64,000 nt of DNA from Paracoccus sp. (in: a-proteobacteria) (GCF_030538695.1 NZ_JAUNTN010000016.1:1-64000); one strand, 5' to 3'. Positions 51,598 through 62,975 are shown, counted from the first letter of the stretch. Notes: generated by a model not told the origin, from the sequence alone. Made by a program: numbers and translations.

Positions 51598-52677
51598 CTA
51601 TTGCATCAACCAGGCGCTGAAACGCTCGGTCAGTTCGGCATCGTGATCGGCCCAAAACTCTGGATCGTCATAGACGGCGGTTTTCAGGTTTTCCGGGTTG
51701 GTCGGCATATAGGGGGCCATCTCGGTTTTGCCGTCCTGATACAGCCCGACCAGCGCCGCCGAGGATTTCCGCGCGGGACCATAGGCGATATATTTCGACT
51801 GATCCGCCAACCGCTGCGTGTCGGTGGCAAAGCGAATATATTCCATCGCCGCCTCGGGATTGCGCGAGCCTTTTGGCACCGCGAACACATCATAATCCAG
51901 ATACTGCCCGTCCCAGATGACGCCAAAAGGTTTGCCCTCGGCCACCTGCGCGTCGAAAATCCGGCCGCTATAGGCGGTGGTCATCACCACTTCGCCATCC
52001 GCCAGAAGCTGCGGCGCCTGTGCGCCGGCCTCCCACCAGACGACATCGCGCTTGATCGTGTCCAGCTTGGCAAAGGCGCGGGCCACACCTTCGGGCGTGG
52101 ACAGCACGTCAAACACCTGATCCGGCGCGACACCATCGGCCAGCAGCGCCAGATACAGCGTGCGTTTGGCCGTCTTGGGCAGGCCACGCTTGCCGGGGAA
52201 AGCCTCCAGATCAAAGAAATCTGCGACCGTCTGCGGCGGATTGTCGGGATAGCGGGTGGTGTCATAGGAAATCACCGTCCCCCACAAGATATTGCCCACC
52301 GCACATTCGCGCAAAGCGCCGGGCAGGAAATCCTCTTCGGCCGGGGTGCCGTCGGGCGCGGGCGGCAGGGTTGCGGGGTCAATCTCCATCAGCGCGCCTT
52401 CCGCACAAAGCTGAACCGCCGCTGTGACCTCAAGATCGACCAGATCATAGGTGACATTCCCCGCCTCGATCATCGCTTTCAGCGGCGTGGCCGGATTGTC
52501 GCTGTCCACCATGGTCACGCGGATTCCGGTCTTGGCGGTAAAGGGCTTGCTATAGGCCTCGGTCTGGCTATGCGCATAAGCCCCGCCAAAAGACGCCAGC
52601 GTCAGATCACCGCTTTGCGCCAGTGCGGACCCGGCCAGCACCACCAGCACTGACGTCAGACTCAGCTTGGTTGTCAT
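51598..52677 (-). CDS. PotD-type substrate-binding protein, paralogue B
   Basis: This 359-residue paralogue has a signal peptide (to ALA-QS), then LTLASFGGAYAHSQTEAYSKP in place of the paralogue A segment, then long stretches nearly identical to A, including the DPATLPPAPDGTPA block and AFPGKRGLPKTAKR. The alternation of divergent and near-identical blocks suggests gene conversion between A and B. Both share one operon, so one permease pair may serve several ligands. Confidence 0.88.
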   Translation of the reverse strand: MTTKLSLTSVLVVLAGSALAQSGDLTLASFGGAYAHSQTEAYSKPFTAKTGIRVTMVDSDNPATPLKAMIEAGNVTYDLVDLEVTAAVQLCAEGALMEIDPATLPPAPDGTPAEEDFLPGALRECAVGNILWGTVISYDTTRYPDNPPQTVADFFDLEAFPGKRGLPKTAKRTLYLALLADGVAPDQVFDVLSTPEGVARAFAKLDTIKRDVVWWEAGAQAPQLLADGEVVMTTAYSGRIFDAQVAEGKPFGVIWDGQYLDYDVFAVPKGSRNPEAAMEYIRFATDTQRLADQSKYIAYGPARKSSAALVGLYQDGKTEMAPYMPTNPENLKTAVYDDPEFWADHDAELTERFSAWLMQ

Positions 52678-52755
52678 CGCATCTCTCCTGTTGGGCGGGG
52701 TCTTTTGCCCCTTTGGCCCGCAGCCAGGTTGATCCCGGCTGCGGGAAGGGCTGGC

Positions 52756-53832
52756 TTAGCTGGCCAGCCAGGCGTTAAAACGCTCGGTCAGTTCGCTGTC
52801 GTGATCGACCCAGAAGCCGACATCCGACAGCAGCGCATTGCTCATGTTTTCGGGCGAAGTCGGCAGGTTCGGCTGCATTGCAATGTCGGTGTCCTTATAG
52901 TTGCCGACCAGCGATTGCGACGAGGCGCGGGGCGGGCCATAGCTGATCTGTTCAGCAGCACGGGCCAGCGGTTCCGAGCCGGTCGAGAACGTGATGAAAT
53001 CCATCGCCACATCCTTGTTCGGCGCACCTTTCGGGACGACCCAGCCTTCAAATTCGTAAACCTGACCATCCCAAACGATCTTGAAGGGCTTATTCTCATC
53101 CACAGCGGCGTTGAAGATCCGGCCGTTATAGGCAATCGTCATCTGCACTTCGCCATCGGCCAGAAGCTGCGGCGGCTGCGCGCCAGCTTCCCACCACACG
53201 ATCTGCGACTTGATCGTGTCCAGCTTGGCGAAGGCGCGGTCCAGACCTTCAGGCGTGGACAGGGTTTCATAGACCTCATCCACAGGAACACCATCGGCAA
53301 TCAGCGCCATTTCAAGGTTGACCTTTGGCCCTTTGCGCATCCCGCGCTTGCCGGGGAACTTGTCCAGATCAAAGAAATCCGCCAGTTTTTCGGGCTTGGC
53401 TTCGGGGAAGCGGCTGTCATCATAGGCCAGAATCGTGGTGAACACGTCGGTTGCCACGAAACATTCCGACAGGGTGCCTTCAAAGAAATCATCCTCGGCA
53501 GCTACCCCATCCGAGCCGGGGGCAAGAATCGACAGGTCGATTTCCTCCAGCAAGCCCTCGTCACACAGCCGTACCGCATCGGCATATTCGACCGAAGCAA
53601 TATCCGCCGTCACATTGCCCGATTCGACCTGCGCCTTGATCGGCGTGGCCGGGTTATCCGCATCCGCAACCGAGATTTTCGTGCCGGTCGCCGCCTCATA
53701 GGGCTTGATATAGGCTACCTGATGCGAGGCACCATAGGCCCCGCCCCAGTCCAGAATGTTCAGCTCCTGCGCCTGCGCGGCCATGGCAAAGCCACTGATG
53801 GCCGTCGTCAGGATAAGGGTTTTCTTCAGCAT
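52756..53832 (-). CDS. PotD-type substrate-binding protein, paralogue C
   Basis: This 358-residue protein has signal peptide MLKKTLILTTAISGFAMAAQA and the same fold (LNILDWGGAYGASHQVAYIKP, FPGKRGMRKGPK, QIVWWEAGAQPPQLLADGEV, SELTERFNAWLAS). It is more diverged from A and B than they are from each other. It lies directly after the ATPase gene, in the usual place of the original binding protein, so A and B are probably later copies. The ATG at 53832 is chosen for the signal peptide. Confidence 0.89.
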   Translation of the reverse strand: MLKKTLILTTAISGFAMAAQAQELNILDWGGAYGASHQVAYIKPYEAATGTKISVADADNPATPIKAQVESGNVTADIASVEYADAVRLCDEGLLEEIDLSILAPGSDGVAAEDDFFEGTLSECFVATDVFTTILAYDDSRFPEAKPEKLADFFDLDKFPGKRGMRKGPKVNLEMALIADGVPVDEVYETLSTPEGLDRAFAKLDTIKSQIVWWEAGAQPPQLLADGEVQMTIAYNGRIFNAAVDENKPFKIVWDGQVYEFEGWVVPKGAPNKDVAMDFITFSTGSEPLARAAEQISYGPPRASSQSLVGNYKDTDIAMQPNLPTSPENMSNALLSDVGFWVDHDSELTERFNAWLAS

Positions 53833-53861
53833 TTCGGGTCGTCCTCCACTGTTATTATAGG

Positions 53862-54965
53862 TCAGATCGGGTCCAGCGCCCGCGCATCCTGCGGGTGCCA
53901 GCCGATGCTGAGTTTCTGGCCCGGTTCCAGCCGGGTCTGATCCAGCGTATTGCGGCATTTCATCACGAAATCATCGCTTCCCGCGACACGCAGCCGGGTG
54001 CGCAGGATGTCGCCCATATAGATGACCTCCAGCACCTCGGCGTCGATACGATGGGCATGGGCGGGCATCATCTCGGTCTTGAACTCGACCCGCTCGGGCC
54101 GGATCGAAACGGTAGTTTTTTGCCCGACCTCACGCAGATTGACGGCCGTGGCGTCAATCAGCCCGCCATCGGCCAGCCGGACGAGAGCCGTGCTGCCCTC
54201 CAGCTTTTCAATGGTACCGGGCAGCGCGTTGTTTTCACCGATAAAGGCGGCAACAAAGCTGTTTTCCGGCTGTTCATACAGCACCGCGGGCGGCGCAAGC
54301 TGCTGGATGCGGCCATCGTTGAACACGGCGATACGGTCAGACATGGTTAATGCCTCGCCCTGATCGTGGGTCACATAAACCACGGTGATGCCAAGCCGTT
54401 CGTGCAGGTGCTTGATTTCAAACTGCATATGTTCGCGCAACTGCTTGTCCAGCGCGCCAAGCGGTTCATCCATCAGCACCAGTTGCGGGTCAAAGACCAG
54501 CGCACGGGCCAGGGCAATGCGCTGCTGCTGACCGCCCGAAAGCTGCGCCGGGCGGCGGCTGGCAAAGGCGCCCATCTGCACCATGTCCAGCGCCCGCCTG
54601 ATACGCTCCTCCCGCTCGGCCTTGCCAAGCCCGCGCACCTCTAGCGGAAAGGCCAGATTCTCGCCCACCGTCATATGCGGAAACAGCGCGTAATTCTGGA
54701 ACACCATGCCGATGCCGCGCCGGTGCGGCGGCACGTCGTTGATGTTGCGCCCATCCAGACGAATCTCGCCATGAGTGGCGGTCTCGAACCCCGCCAGCAT
54801 CATCAGACAGGTGGTCTTGCCCGACCCCGAGGGGCCAAGCATGGTCAGAAACTCGCCCTTGGCGATGTTCAGATTCAGGTCTTTGACGACCAATGTGCGA
54901 CCATCATAGCTTTTCTGCACATGGTCGAAGACGACGAAGCCGTCGTTACGTTCCGCTGTAGCCAA
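53862..54965 (-). CDS. PotA-type ABC transporter ATPase
   Basis: This ATPase has Walker A GPSGSGKTT, Q-loop MVFQNYALFPHMTV, signature LSGGQQQR, Walker B VLMDEPLGALD, the VTHDQGEAL switch and a C-terminal TOBE domain (from about residue 270). I prefer the TTG at 54965 (MATAERNDGFVVF, 367 residues), preceded by AGGGGGG with 4-base spacing; a GTG at 55001 and an ATG at 55043 are alternatives without a comparable ribosome site. It is first in the operon ATPase, C, B, A, PotB, PotC. Confidence 0.9.
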   Translation of the reverse strand: MATAERNDGFVVFDHVQKSYDGRTLVVKDLNLNIAKGEFLTMLGPSGSGKTTCLMMLAGFETATHGEIRLDGRNINDVPPHRRGIGMVFQNYALFPHMTVGENLAFPLEVRGLGKAEREERIRRALDMVQMGAFASRRPAQLSGGQQQRIALARALVFDPQLVLMDEPLGALDKQLREHMQFEIKHLHERLGITVVYVTHDQGEALTMSDRIAVFNDGRIQQLAPPAVLYEQPENSFVAAFIGENNALPGTIEKLEGSTALVRLADGGLIDATAVNLREVGQKTTVSIRPERVEFKTEMMPAHAHRIDAEVLEVIYMGDILRTRLRVAGSDDFVMKCRNTLDQTRLEPGQKLSIGWHPQDARALDPI

Positions 54966-55117
54966 TGCGCCCCCCTGAAGGCTTTTATCGTTCTTGCGCA
55001 CGCCAAGGCTATGCAGGGGAAGGCCGGTTTGGCAACAGGGCAAAATGCGGGAACGTCAAATATCCGCGCATCGCCCGGATTTCAGGCAACCTGTCCGAAA
55101 GTATAAAAGAAGGAAAA

Positions 55118-55204
55118 TGGTGCGGCCGAAAAGACTCGAACTTTCACTCCGGTTAAGGAACAGCGACCTCAACGCTGCGCGTCTACCAATTCCGCCACGG
55201 CCGC
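55118..55204 (-). tRNA. tRNA-Leu (anticodon GAG)
   Basis: The minus strand gives acceptor GCGGCCG/CGGCCGC, D-arm with TTGGTAGACGC, anticodon stem CAGCG/CGCTG with loop TTGAGGT (anticodon GAG), a long variable arm typical of class II tRNAs, T-arm GTTCGAGTC and an encoded CCA. It reads leucine CTC/CTT codons. Confidence 0.93.
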
Positions 55205-55275
55205 ATCCGGGGCAGTCGCGGCGTCATAGACGAGGGCGCGCCGAATGAAAAGGGGTAATTTTCGGCAAGAGCAGA

Positions 55276-55320
55276 ACCGGGGCGCTGCCCCGGACCCCGG
55301 GATATTTAAGGACAAAAGAT
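55276..55320 (+). repeat. Dispersed hairpin-GATATTT-GACAAAAGAT element, copy 9
   Basis: Plus strand: CCGGGGC-GCT-GCCCCGG hairpin, ACCCCGGGATATTTAAG, then GACAAAAGAT. It is the best example of the full pattern; it lies between the tRNA-Leu 5' end and lipB. Confidence 0.75.
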
Positions 55321-55361
55321 GCGGCCTTGCAGGGCAGGCGCGAAGCTGGCAGATCAGCACC

Positions 55362-56006
55362 ATGGTGGAATGGATCACAGCGCCGGGGCTGACCGGCTAT
55401 GACGAGGCGGTGACCTTTATGGAAGCCCGCGTGGCCGCGATTTCGGCGGGGCAGGCAGATGAGCTGATCTGGTTGGTCGAGCATCCGCCGCTGTATACCG
55501 CAGGCACCAGCGCACAGGCAAAAGACCTGCTGGATGCGCGTTTCCCTGTGCATCAGGCCGGGCGCGGCGGGCAATACACCTATCACGGGCCGGGTCAGCG
55601 GGTGATTTATGTGATGCTGGACCTGAACCGGCGCGGGCGTGACGTGCGCGCCTTTGTCGCCGCGCTTGAGGCTTGGGTGATCGCCGCGCTGGCCGAGTTC
55701 GGCCTGAAGGGCGAGATCCGCGAGGGCCGCGTCGGCGTCTGGATCGCGCGGCCCGACCTGCCTCCCCTGCCCGATGGCCAGATGCGCGAGGACAAGATTG
55801 CCGCCATTGGCGTCAAGCTGCGCCGTTGGGTCAGCTTCCACGGCATTTCGATCAATGTCGAACCCGATCTGTCGCATTTCGGCGGCATCGTCCCCTGCGG
55901 AATCAGCGGCCACGGCGTCACTAGCCTTGTGGATATGGGCCTTCCGGTCGGTATGGGTGATCTGGACGATGCGCTGATTCGCACGTTCCCAAGGGTATTT
56001 GTCTGA
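55362..56006 (+). CDS. lipB: Lipoyl(octanoyl) transferase
   Basis: This 214-residue enzyme moves octanoyl groups from acyl carrier protein to lipoyl domains, the first step of lipoate assembly. Motifs: [12 protein letters not shown] (residues 68-79), the catalytic lysine in [12 protein letters not shown] (K145) and the catalytic cysteine C179 in [14 protein letters not shown]. The ATG at 55362 gives the family N-terminus ([16 protein letters not shown]). Confidence 0.95.
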   Translation: MVEWITAPGLTGYDEAVTFMEARVAAISAGQADELIWLVEHPPLYTAGTSAQAKDLLDARFPVHQAGRGGQYTYHGPGQRVIYVMLDLNRRGRDVRAFVAALEAWVIAALAEFGLKGEIREGRVGVWIARPDLPPLPDGQMREDKIAAIGVKLRRWVSFHGISINVEPDLSHFGGIVPCGISGHGVTSLVDMGLPVGMGDLDDALIRTFPRVFV

Positions 56007-56141
56007 AATGCGACATTTCATCCCAGTGCTGAAACTCATGCAGATTTGAGGTGTTACCTCTGCGATGTGCTGATAACGTGCCGGGACATGAGTCGTTCTG
56101 GCACCGCCAGCCGACTGACTGGGCCTAAAAGGAGTAGCCAG

Positions 56142-58431
<2,290 letters not shown>

Positions 58432-58436
58432 CCATC

Positions 58437-58464
58437 AAGGCCCCGGTTCACCGGGGCCTTTTCT
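58437..58464 (+). terminator. Rho-independent terminator after ctaD
   Basis: AAGGCCCCGG, loop TTCA, CCGGGGCCTT: a perfect 10-bp stem followed by TTCTT, starting 5 bases after the stop. Confidence 0.92.
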
Positions 58465-58476
58465 TGCGGAGGGGGT

Positions 58477-58914
58477 ATGCCCGCTTTGGTGCCGGAACTG
58501 TCGGTGGTGAATTTTGACGCATCGCTGCGGTTTTACCGCGATCTTTTGGGCTGGCAGGTGGTTTACGACCGCCCGGAAGAAGGCTTCGCCTATCTGCGCA
58601 TTGGCGAAGCTGATCTGATGATCGACGCGCTCGCCACCGGACGCAATTTCAACGAAACGCTTACCCTGGCGAATCGTCCCTTTGGTCGCGGGATGAATCT
58701 GGAAATCACCTTGCCTGATATTCAGCCCCTTCTGGATGCGCTGAGGGCCGCAGGCTGGCCGCTGATCTTGCCGCCAGAGGAGAAATGGTATCGCGCGGGT
58801 AACCATCAGACCGGCCAGCACCAGTTTATCGTGGCTGACCCTGACGGCTATTTCCTGCGGTTTTGTCAGCATATCGGCATCCGCCCGATACCCACACAGA
58901 CCGATGCCCTATGA
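58477..58914 (+). CDS. VOC-family (glyoxalase/bleomycin-resistance-like) protein
   Basis: This 145-residue protein has two beta-alpha-beta-beta-beta units: LSVVNFDASLRFYRDLLGWQVVYDRPEEGFAYLRI and the C-terminal HQFIVADPDGYFLRFCQHIG. The layout resembles bleomycin-binding proteins, which bind the drug without catalysis, but small VOC proteins do many things and no metal triad is certain. It starts 7 bases after GGAGG and overlaps the next gene by 11 bases. Confidence 0.85.
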   Translation: MPALVPELSVVNFDASLRFYRDLLGWQVVYDRPEEGFAYLRIGEADLMIDALATGRNFNETLTLANRPFGRGMNLEITLPDIQPLLDALRAAGWPLILPPEEKWYRAGNHQTGQHQFIVADPDGYFLRFCQHIGIRPIPTQTDAL

Positions 58915-59380
58915 ATGGCAGGATCAGCCCGGCAAGGCAGAATTGCGGGTATGGCCGTACCATGCCCTGACGGCGGGCGGCTTTGTCTGGTTCATCGGCC
59001 TGACCACCGCCGCCATATCCTTGCCGCTGCTGGCCTTGCTGGGGCGAGCGGCGCTGTGGGTCACGCTGCCCTTTGCCGCGCTGGCGGTTGGTCTGCCATG
59101 GCTGGCCCTGACCCGCAATCGCAGCAAAGGGCCGTTTGAGGTTCTGACGCTGACAGCCGATCAACTGGCCCTGACCCACCACGATCCGCACCGCCCGGCG
59201 CGGCATTGGCAGGCGAACCCCTATTGGGTGCGTGCCAGCCTGTGCCACGGCCCGATCGAAGCCTATCTGACCCTGACCGACGGCCAGCGCGAGGTTGAGC
59301 TTGGCGCTTTTCTGACCCCAGATGAGCGCCGGACGCTGCACGCCGAAATAACCCACCGCCTGCGTAAGCCGCCTGTTTAG
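58904..59380 (+). CDS. DUF2244 family membrane protein
   Basis: This 158-residue protein has two closely spaced helices (residues about 24-45 and 47-68) and a cytoplasmic beta-rich part with LTLTADQLALTHHDP and WQANPYWVRASL. It looks like DUF2244, a family often found near cytochrome oxidase genes in alphaproteobacteria. Function unknown. It overlaps the VOC gene and ends 4 bases into the convergent cytochrome b561 gene. Confidence 0.82.
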   Translation: MPYEWQDQPGKAELRVWPYHALTAGGFVWFIGLTTAAISLPLLALLGRAALWVTLPFAALAVGLPWLALTRNRSKGPFEVLTLTADQLALTHHDPHRPARHWQANPYWVRASLCHGPIEAYLTLTDGQREVELGAFLTPDERRTLHAEITHRLRKPPV

Positions 59381-59922
59381 CCCGCCATTTTGGCCATCGT
59401 ATCATCGCGCAGCACCAGCCGGTGCCAGAGTACCGCCGCAATATGCCCCAGAATCAGCGCCCCAAGCAGCCATCCGATTTCGCCGTGCCAGTCATTGCCA
59501 AGGTTCACCGCCCAAGTGACCGCCTGCCCCTCTGGCCTCGGAACAAACACCTCCCAGCCAAAGACATTATAGGCACGTTCATTTCCCCAAGCCCGAATCA
59601 GCCCGACGGCGGGGACAAAAACCATCAGCACATAGAGCGCCAGATGCCCGGCCTTTGCCGCAAGGCCCATCAGCCCGGCCCCATGCGCAGGGCGACGGCC
59701 AGTGTTCACCAGCGCCCAGACCACCCGCAACAGAATCAGGACAAACAACACGAAACCAAGGCTTTGGTGCGTGCCAACCATCATGCTGGCCAATCCGCTT
59801 TCGCGGCCCAGCACCACCTTGGTCACCATGCCCAAAAGCTGCCAGATCATCAGCAGGGCAATGCCCCAATGCAGCAGCCGCGTCACCGCCCCATAACGCG
59901 CCGAGGAATCATAAACCTGCAT
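59377..59922 (-). CDS. Cytochrome b561-type membrane protein
   Basis: This four-helix di-haem b561 protein has 181 residues from the ATG at 59922. Candidate haem histidines are in TRLLHWGIALLM, VGTHQSLGF, NDWHGEIGW and ILGHIAAVLWHRLVL. Bacterial members move electrons from quinol or superoxide. The ATG is preferred over the TTG at 59928 because AAGGAAAGG sits 7 bases before it. It is divergent from nothing close and ends against the DUF2244 gene. Confidence 0.88.
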   Translation of the reverse strand: MQVYDSSARYGAVTRLLHWGIALLMIWQLLGMVTKVVLGRESGLASMMVGTHQSLGFVLFVLILLRVVWALVNTGRRPAHGAGLMGLAAKAGHLALYVLMVFVPAVGLIRAWGNERAYNVFGWEVFVPRPEGQAVTWAVNLGNDWHGEIGWLLGALILGHIAAVLWHRLVLRDDTMAKMAG

Positions 59923-60028
59923 ATCCAAACCTTTCCTTCATGCCGCAGCCATAGCACAGTCCGACCTAACAAAACGTAAACGGCGGCAAGGTTTCCCTTA
60001 CCGCCGCACAAAACCATACCGAATAGCC

Positions 60029-60490
60029 TCAGCCCATCAGCTTTTCCTTGACCATCGGGCCGACCGCGCCAAAGTCCATCTGGCCGGTATAGCGGGCCTT
60101 CAGTTCCGCCATCACCCGCCCCATGTCGCGGATGGATTCCGCACCAAGATCGGCCACGACCCCGGCCACCGCCTCACGGGTTTCATCGGCACTCAGTTGC
60201 TTGGGCAGAAACTCTTGAATGATCCCGATTTCATCGGTTTCCTTCTCTGCCAGCTCCAGCCGTCCGCCTTCCTCATAGGCACGCGCCGATTCCTGACGCT
60301 GCTTGACCATACGCGACAGGATCGCCAGCAGGTCGTCATCGGACAGGCCCTTGTCGTCGCCGTCGCCCCGCGCAGCAATTTCGCGGTCCTTGATCGCTGC
60401 CGAGATCAGCCGCAGCGTGGACAGCCGTGCCGTTTCCTTGGCTTTCATTGCGTCCTTTGTTGCCGCCGCAATACGCGCTTTCAGGTCCAT
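60029..60490 (-). CDS. YqeY/GatB-domain protein
   Basis: This 153-residue helical protein is of the YqeY family, related to the tRNA-binding tail of GatB. Typical text: LKARIAAATKDAMKAKETARLSTLRLISAAIKDREI at the start, LSRMVKQRQESARAYEEGGR in the middle and MGRVMAELKARYTGQMD at the end. It probably binds tRNA or assists amidation. It is divergent from carA with 137 bases between. Confidence 0.9.
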   Translation of the reverse strand: MDLKARIAAATKDAMKAKETARLSTLRLISAAIKDREIAARGDGDDKGLSDDDLLAILSRMVKQRQESARAYEEGGRLELAEKETDEIGIIQEFLPKQLSADETREAVAGVVADLGAESIRDMGRVMAELKARYTGQMDFGAVGPMVKEKLMG

Positions 60491-60627
60491 GACCTCATCC
60501 TTTCAAACCGAGACAGCCGATCTAATGTGTCGAACCCTTCCGTTCAAGCCTGCATCCGCCGGTTCCGGCCTTGACCCGCGCGGCGCAGGTCTTTAGGGTC
60601 CGGCCAATTTCAGATTTCAGGTGCTTC

Positions 60628-61776
60628 ATGGCCGATAAACCCACCGCCTGCCTGGCGCTTGCCGATGGCACGATCTTTTATGGCCGGGGCTTCGGCGCCA
60701 CCGGCGATTGCGTGGCCGAACTGGTGTTCAACACCGCCATGACCGGCTATCAGGAAATCATGACCGACCCCTCCTATGCCGGGCAGGTCGTGACCTTTAC
60801 CTTTCCCCATATCGGCAACACCGGCATCACCCCCGAGGATGATGAGGCGCCCGAGCCTGTCGCCGCTGGTATCGTGGTCAAATGGGACCCGACCGAGCCG
60901 TCGAACTGGCGCGCCAGTGCCGATCTGATCGACTGGATGACCCGGCGCGGGCGCATCGGGATCGGCGGCGTGGACACCCGCCGCCTGACCCGCGCGATTC
61001 GCCAGCAAGGCGCGCCGCATGTGGTGCTGGCGCATGACCCGAACGGCAATTTCGACATTGAAGCGATGGTTGCAAAGGCGCGTGGCTGGTCGGGATTGGT
61101 CGGCCTTGATCTGGCGAAAACCGTGACCTGCGCACAAAGCTATCATTGGGACGAAGGCCAATGGAACTGGCCCGGCGGCTTCTCGCGGCCCGCCACGGAC
61201 CGCCCGTTCAAGGTCGTGGCGGTGGATTACGGCGCGAAACGCAACATCCTGCGCTCGCTGGCGCAGGTGGGCGCGGATGTGACCGTTCTGCCCGCCACCG
61301 CCACCGCCGAAGATGTGCTGGCCCATAACCCCGAAGGTGTGTTCCTGTCCAACGGTCCCGGCGATCCTGCGGCGACCGGCGAATACGCGGTGCCGATGAT
61401 CCGTGACTTGCTGAACAGCGACCTGCCAATCTTTGGGATTTGCCTTGGCCATCAAATGCTTGCACTGGCGCTTGGGGCGTCTACCGTCAAGATGGGCCAC
61501 GGCCATCATGGCGCGAATCATCCGGTGCGGAACAATGAAACCGGCAAGGTCGAGATCACCTCGATGAACCACGGTTTCGCCGTTGATGCACAAACCCTGC
61601 CCGAAGGTGTGGCTGAAACCCATGTCAGCCTGTTCGACGGCAGCAATTGCGGTATCCGCATCACCGGCCGTCCGGTGTTTTCGGTGCAATACCACCCCGA
61701 GGCCAGCCCCGGCCCGCAGGACAGCGCCTATCTGTTTCAGGACTTTGCCGATGCCATGCAGGTACGGCGGGGATAA
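60628..61776 (+). CDS. carA: Carbamoyl-phosphate synthase small subunit
   Basis: This 382-residue glutamine amidotransferase subunit supplies ammonia to CarB for arginine and pyrimidine synthesis. The N-terminal domain has LALADGTIFYGRGFGA and NTAMTGYQEIMTDPSYAGQ; the class I amidotransferase domain has the nucleophile in FGICLGHQMLALALG and the His-Glu pair in YHPEASPGP. The ATG at 60628 gives the family N-terminus. carB is not adjacent. Confidence 0.96.
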   Translation: MADKPTACLALADGTIFYGRGFGATGDCVAELVFNTAMTGYQEIMTDPSYAGQVVTFTFPHIGNTGITPEDDEAPEPVAAGIVVKWDPTEPSNWRASADLIDWMTRRGRIGIGGVDTRRLTRAIRQQGAPHVVLAHDPNGNFDIEAMVAKARGWSGLVGLDLAKTVTCAQSYHWDEGQWNWPGGFSRPATDRPFKVVAVDYGAKRNILRSLAQVGADVTVLPATATAEDVLAHNPEGVFLSNGPGDPAATGEYAVPMIRDLLNSDLPIFGICLGHQMLALALGASTVKMGHGHHGANHPVRNNETGKVEITSMNHGFAVDAQTLPEGVAETHVSLFDGSNCGIRITGRPVFSVQYHPEASPGPQDSAYLFQDFADAMQVRRG

Positions 61777-61819
61777 AATCTGCGGGCGTTAACCTCGTTT
61801 TAACGATTGTTGTGCGATC

Positions 61820-61839
61820 CCTGTCCGTAACAGGACAGG
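61820..61839 (+). promoter_or_regulatory. Hairpin covering the ribosome site of the glycosyltransferase gene
   Basis: CCTGTCC, loop GTAACA, GGACAGG: a 7-bp perfect stem ending 9 bases before the ATG at 61849. The likely Shine-Dalgarno AGGA lies in the 3' arm, so folding would lower translation. Confidence 0.45.
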
Positions 61840-61848
61840 AAACGCCCG

Positions 61849-62898
61849 ATGACCGCCATCGCCTTTGCACGGCCGCCTATAGATGAGACCCCGATCAGGC
61901 CGCAGGATGTCACCTCGGCACTGACCGATCTGCGCCAGCGTGACCAGCGTATCCTTGGGCAAATCCTGCTGGATCAGGGCGCAGTTGACCCCGGCAACCT
62001 GTTCCGGGCCGTCCTGCTGCGCGAGCATGAGGCCGTCCGTCTGGGTGAGATTCTGCTTGCCCACGGCTGGGTTGCGCCCGAGGCGCTGACCCGTGCGCTT
62101 TGCGTGCAATGGCGGACGACCTCGGTTGATCTGGCGACGCTGCCACCCGATCCACGGCTGATCGACGCGGCCGGGGCGGACCTGTGCCTGACGCTGGGGC
62201 TGGTGCCATGGCGGCGGGTGGGGGGCGTAACCTATGTTGCAACCTCGCGCCCCGACGGGTTCGAGGCTGCCCGCGACCGCCTGCCCGCCGATTTCGGCCA
62301 GTTGCGGATGCTGCTTTGCACCGAGAATCAGGCGCAACAGGCGGTGCTGAACACCCGCCGCACCTTCCTGATCCGGCAGGCCGAAAACCGGGTGCCGGAC
62401 GATCAAAGCTGCCGCACCCGCAATGAACGCCGGGTGGCAAATCTGGCGCTGGCGGTCATGCTGATCGTGGCCGCCTCGGCGGTGCTTGTGCCGGTCTGGC
62501 TGATGCTGGCACTGACCTTTTGGGTGGTGCTGACGCTGATCGGGCTGACCGCGCTCAAGCTGACAGCCTTTATTGCCAATGTCCGCGCTGACGCCCACCG
62601 CCGCCGAAGCCCCGCACTCGCCCCGTTCAAGGGACAACTGCCGCTGATTTCGGTGATGGTGCCGCTGTTTGGCGAAAGCGATATTGCGGGCAAGCTGGTC
62701 GGGCGGCTGTCCAAACTGCGCTATCCGCGTGAGCTGACCGACATCCTGCTGGTGATCGAGGAAACCGACCAGATGACCCGAACCGCGCTGGAAGGGGCTG
62801 TTCTGCCTGACTGGATGCGCGTTGTGATCGTGCCGGACGGGCCGATCAAGACCAAACCACGGGCGCTGAACTATGCGCTGGACCAAAAAGCCGCTTAA
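61849..62898 (+). pseudogene. Family-2 glycosyltransferase with N-terminal soluble domain, truncated by the element at its 3' end
   Basis: The 349 codons hold an N-terminal helical domain (GQILLDQGAVDPGNLFRAVL, like the N-domain of secretion ATPases), two membrane helices (about 197-238) and the beginning of a GT-A domain (PLISVMVPLFGESD, then KTKPRALNYALD). Family members continue with a DxD motif, the catalytic Asp, QxxRW and further membrane helices; none of these are present. After the last family-like codons the frame reads QKAA and stops while base composition drops. So the gene is cut at about 62883. The remaining product cannot catalyse transfer. Confidence 0.82.
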
Positions 62899-62922
62899 AA
62901 ATCAGCCGCGAAGCTGCCAATT

Positions 62923-62975
62923 TGATACAAACCGCCCCTATTGTTTTATAATAATTTTTGCCGGAAATTGTATCA
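62923..62975. repeat. Inverted repeat TGATACAA / TTGTATCA near the element end
   Basis: Perfect 8-bp arms at 62923-62930 and 62968-62975 flank an AT-rich 37-base core (with TTTTATAATAATTTTT). This could be a recombinase- or repressor-binding site or part of an attachment end. Confidence 0.5.

Noticed and set aside
50422..52653. Antisense open frame of over 700 codons with an internal repeat
   Set aside because: The internal repeat only mirrors the duplication of the two binding-protein genes on the minus strand; no independent gene evidence.
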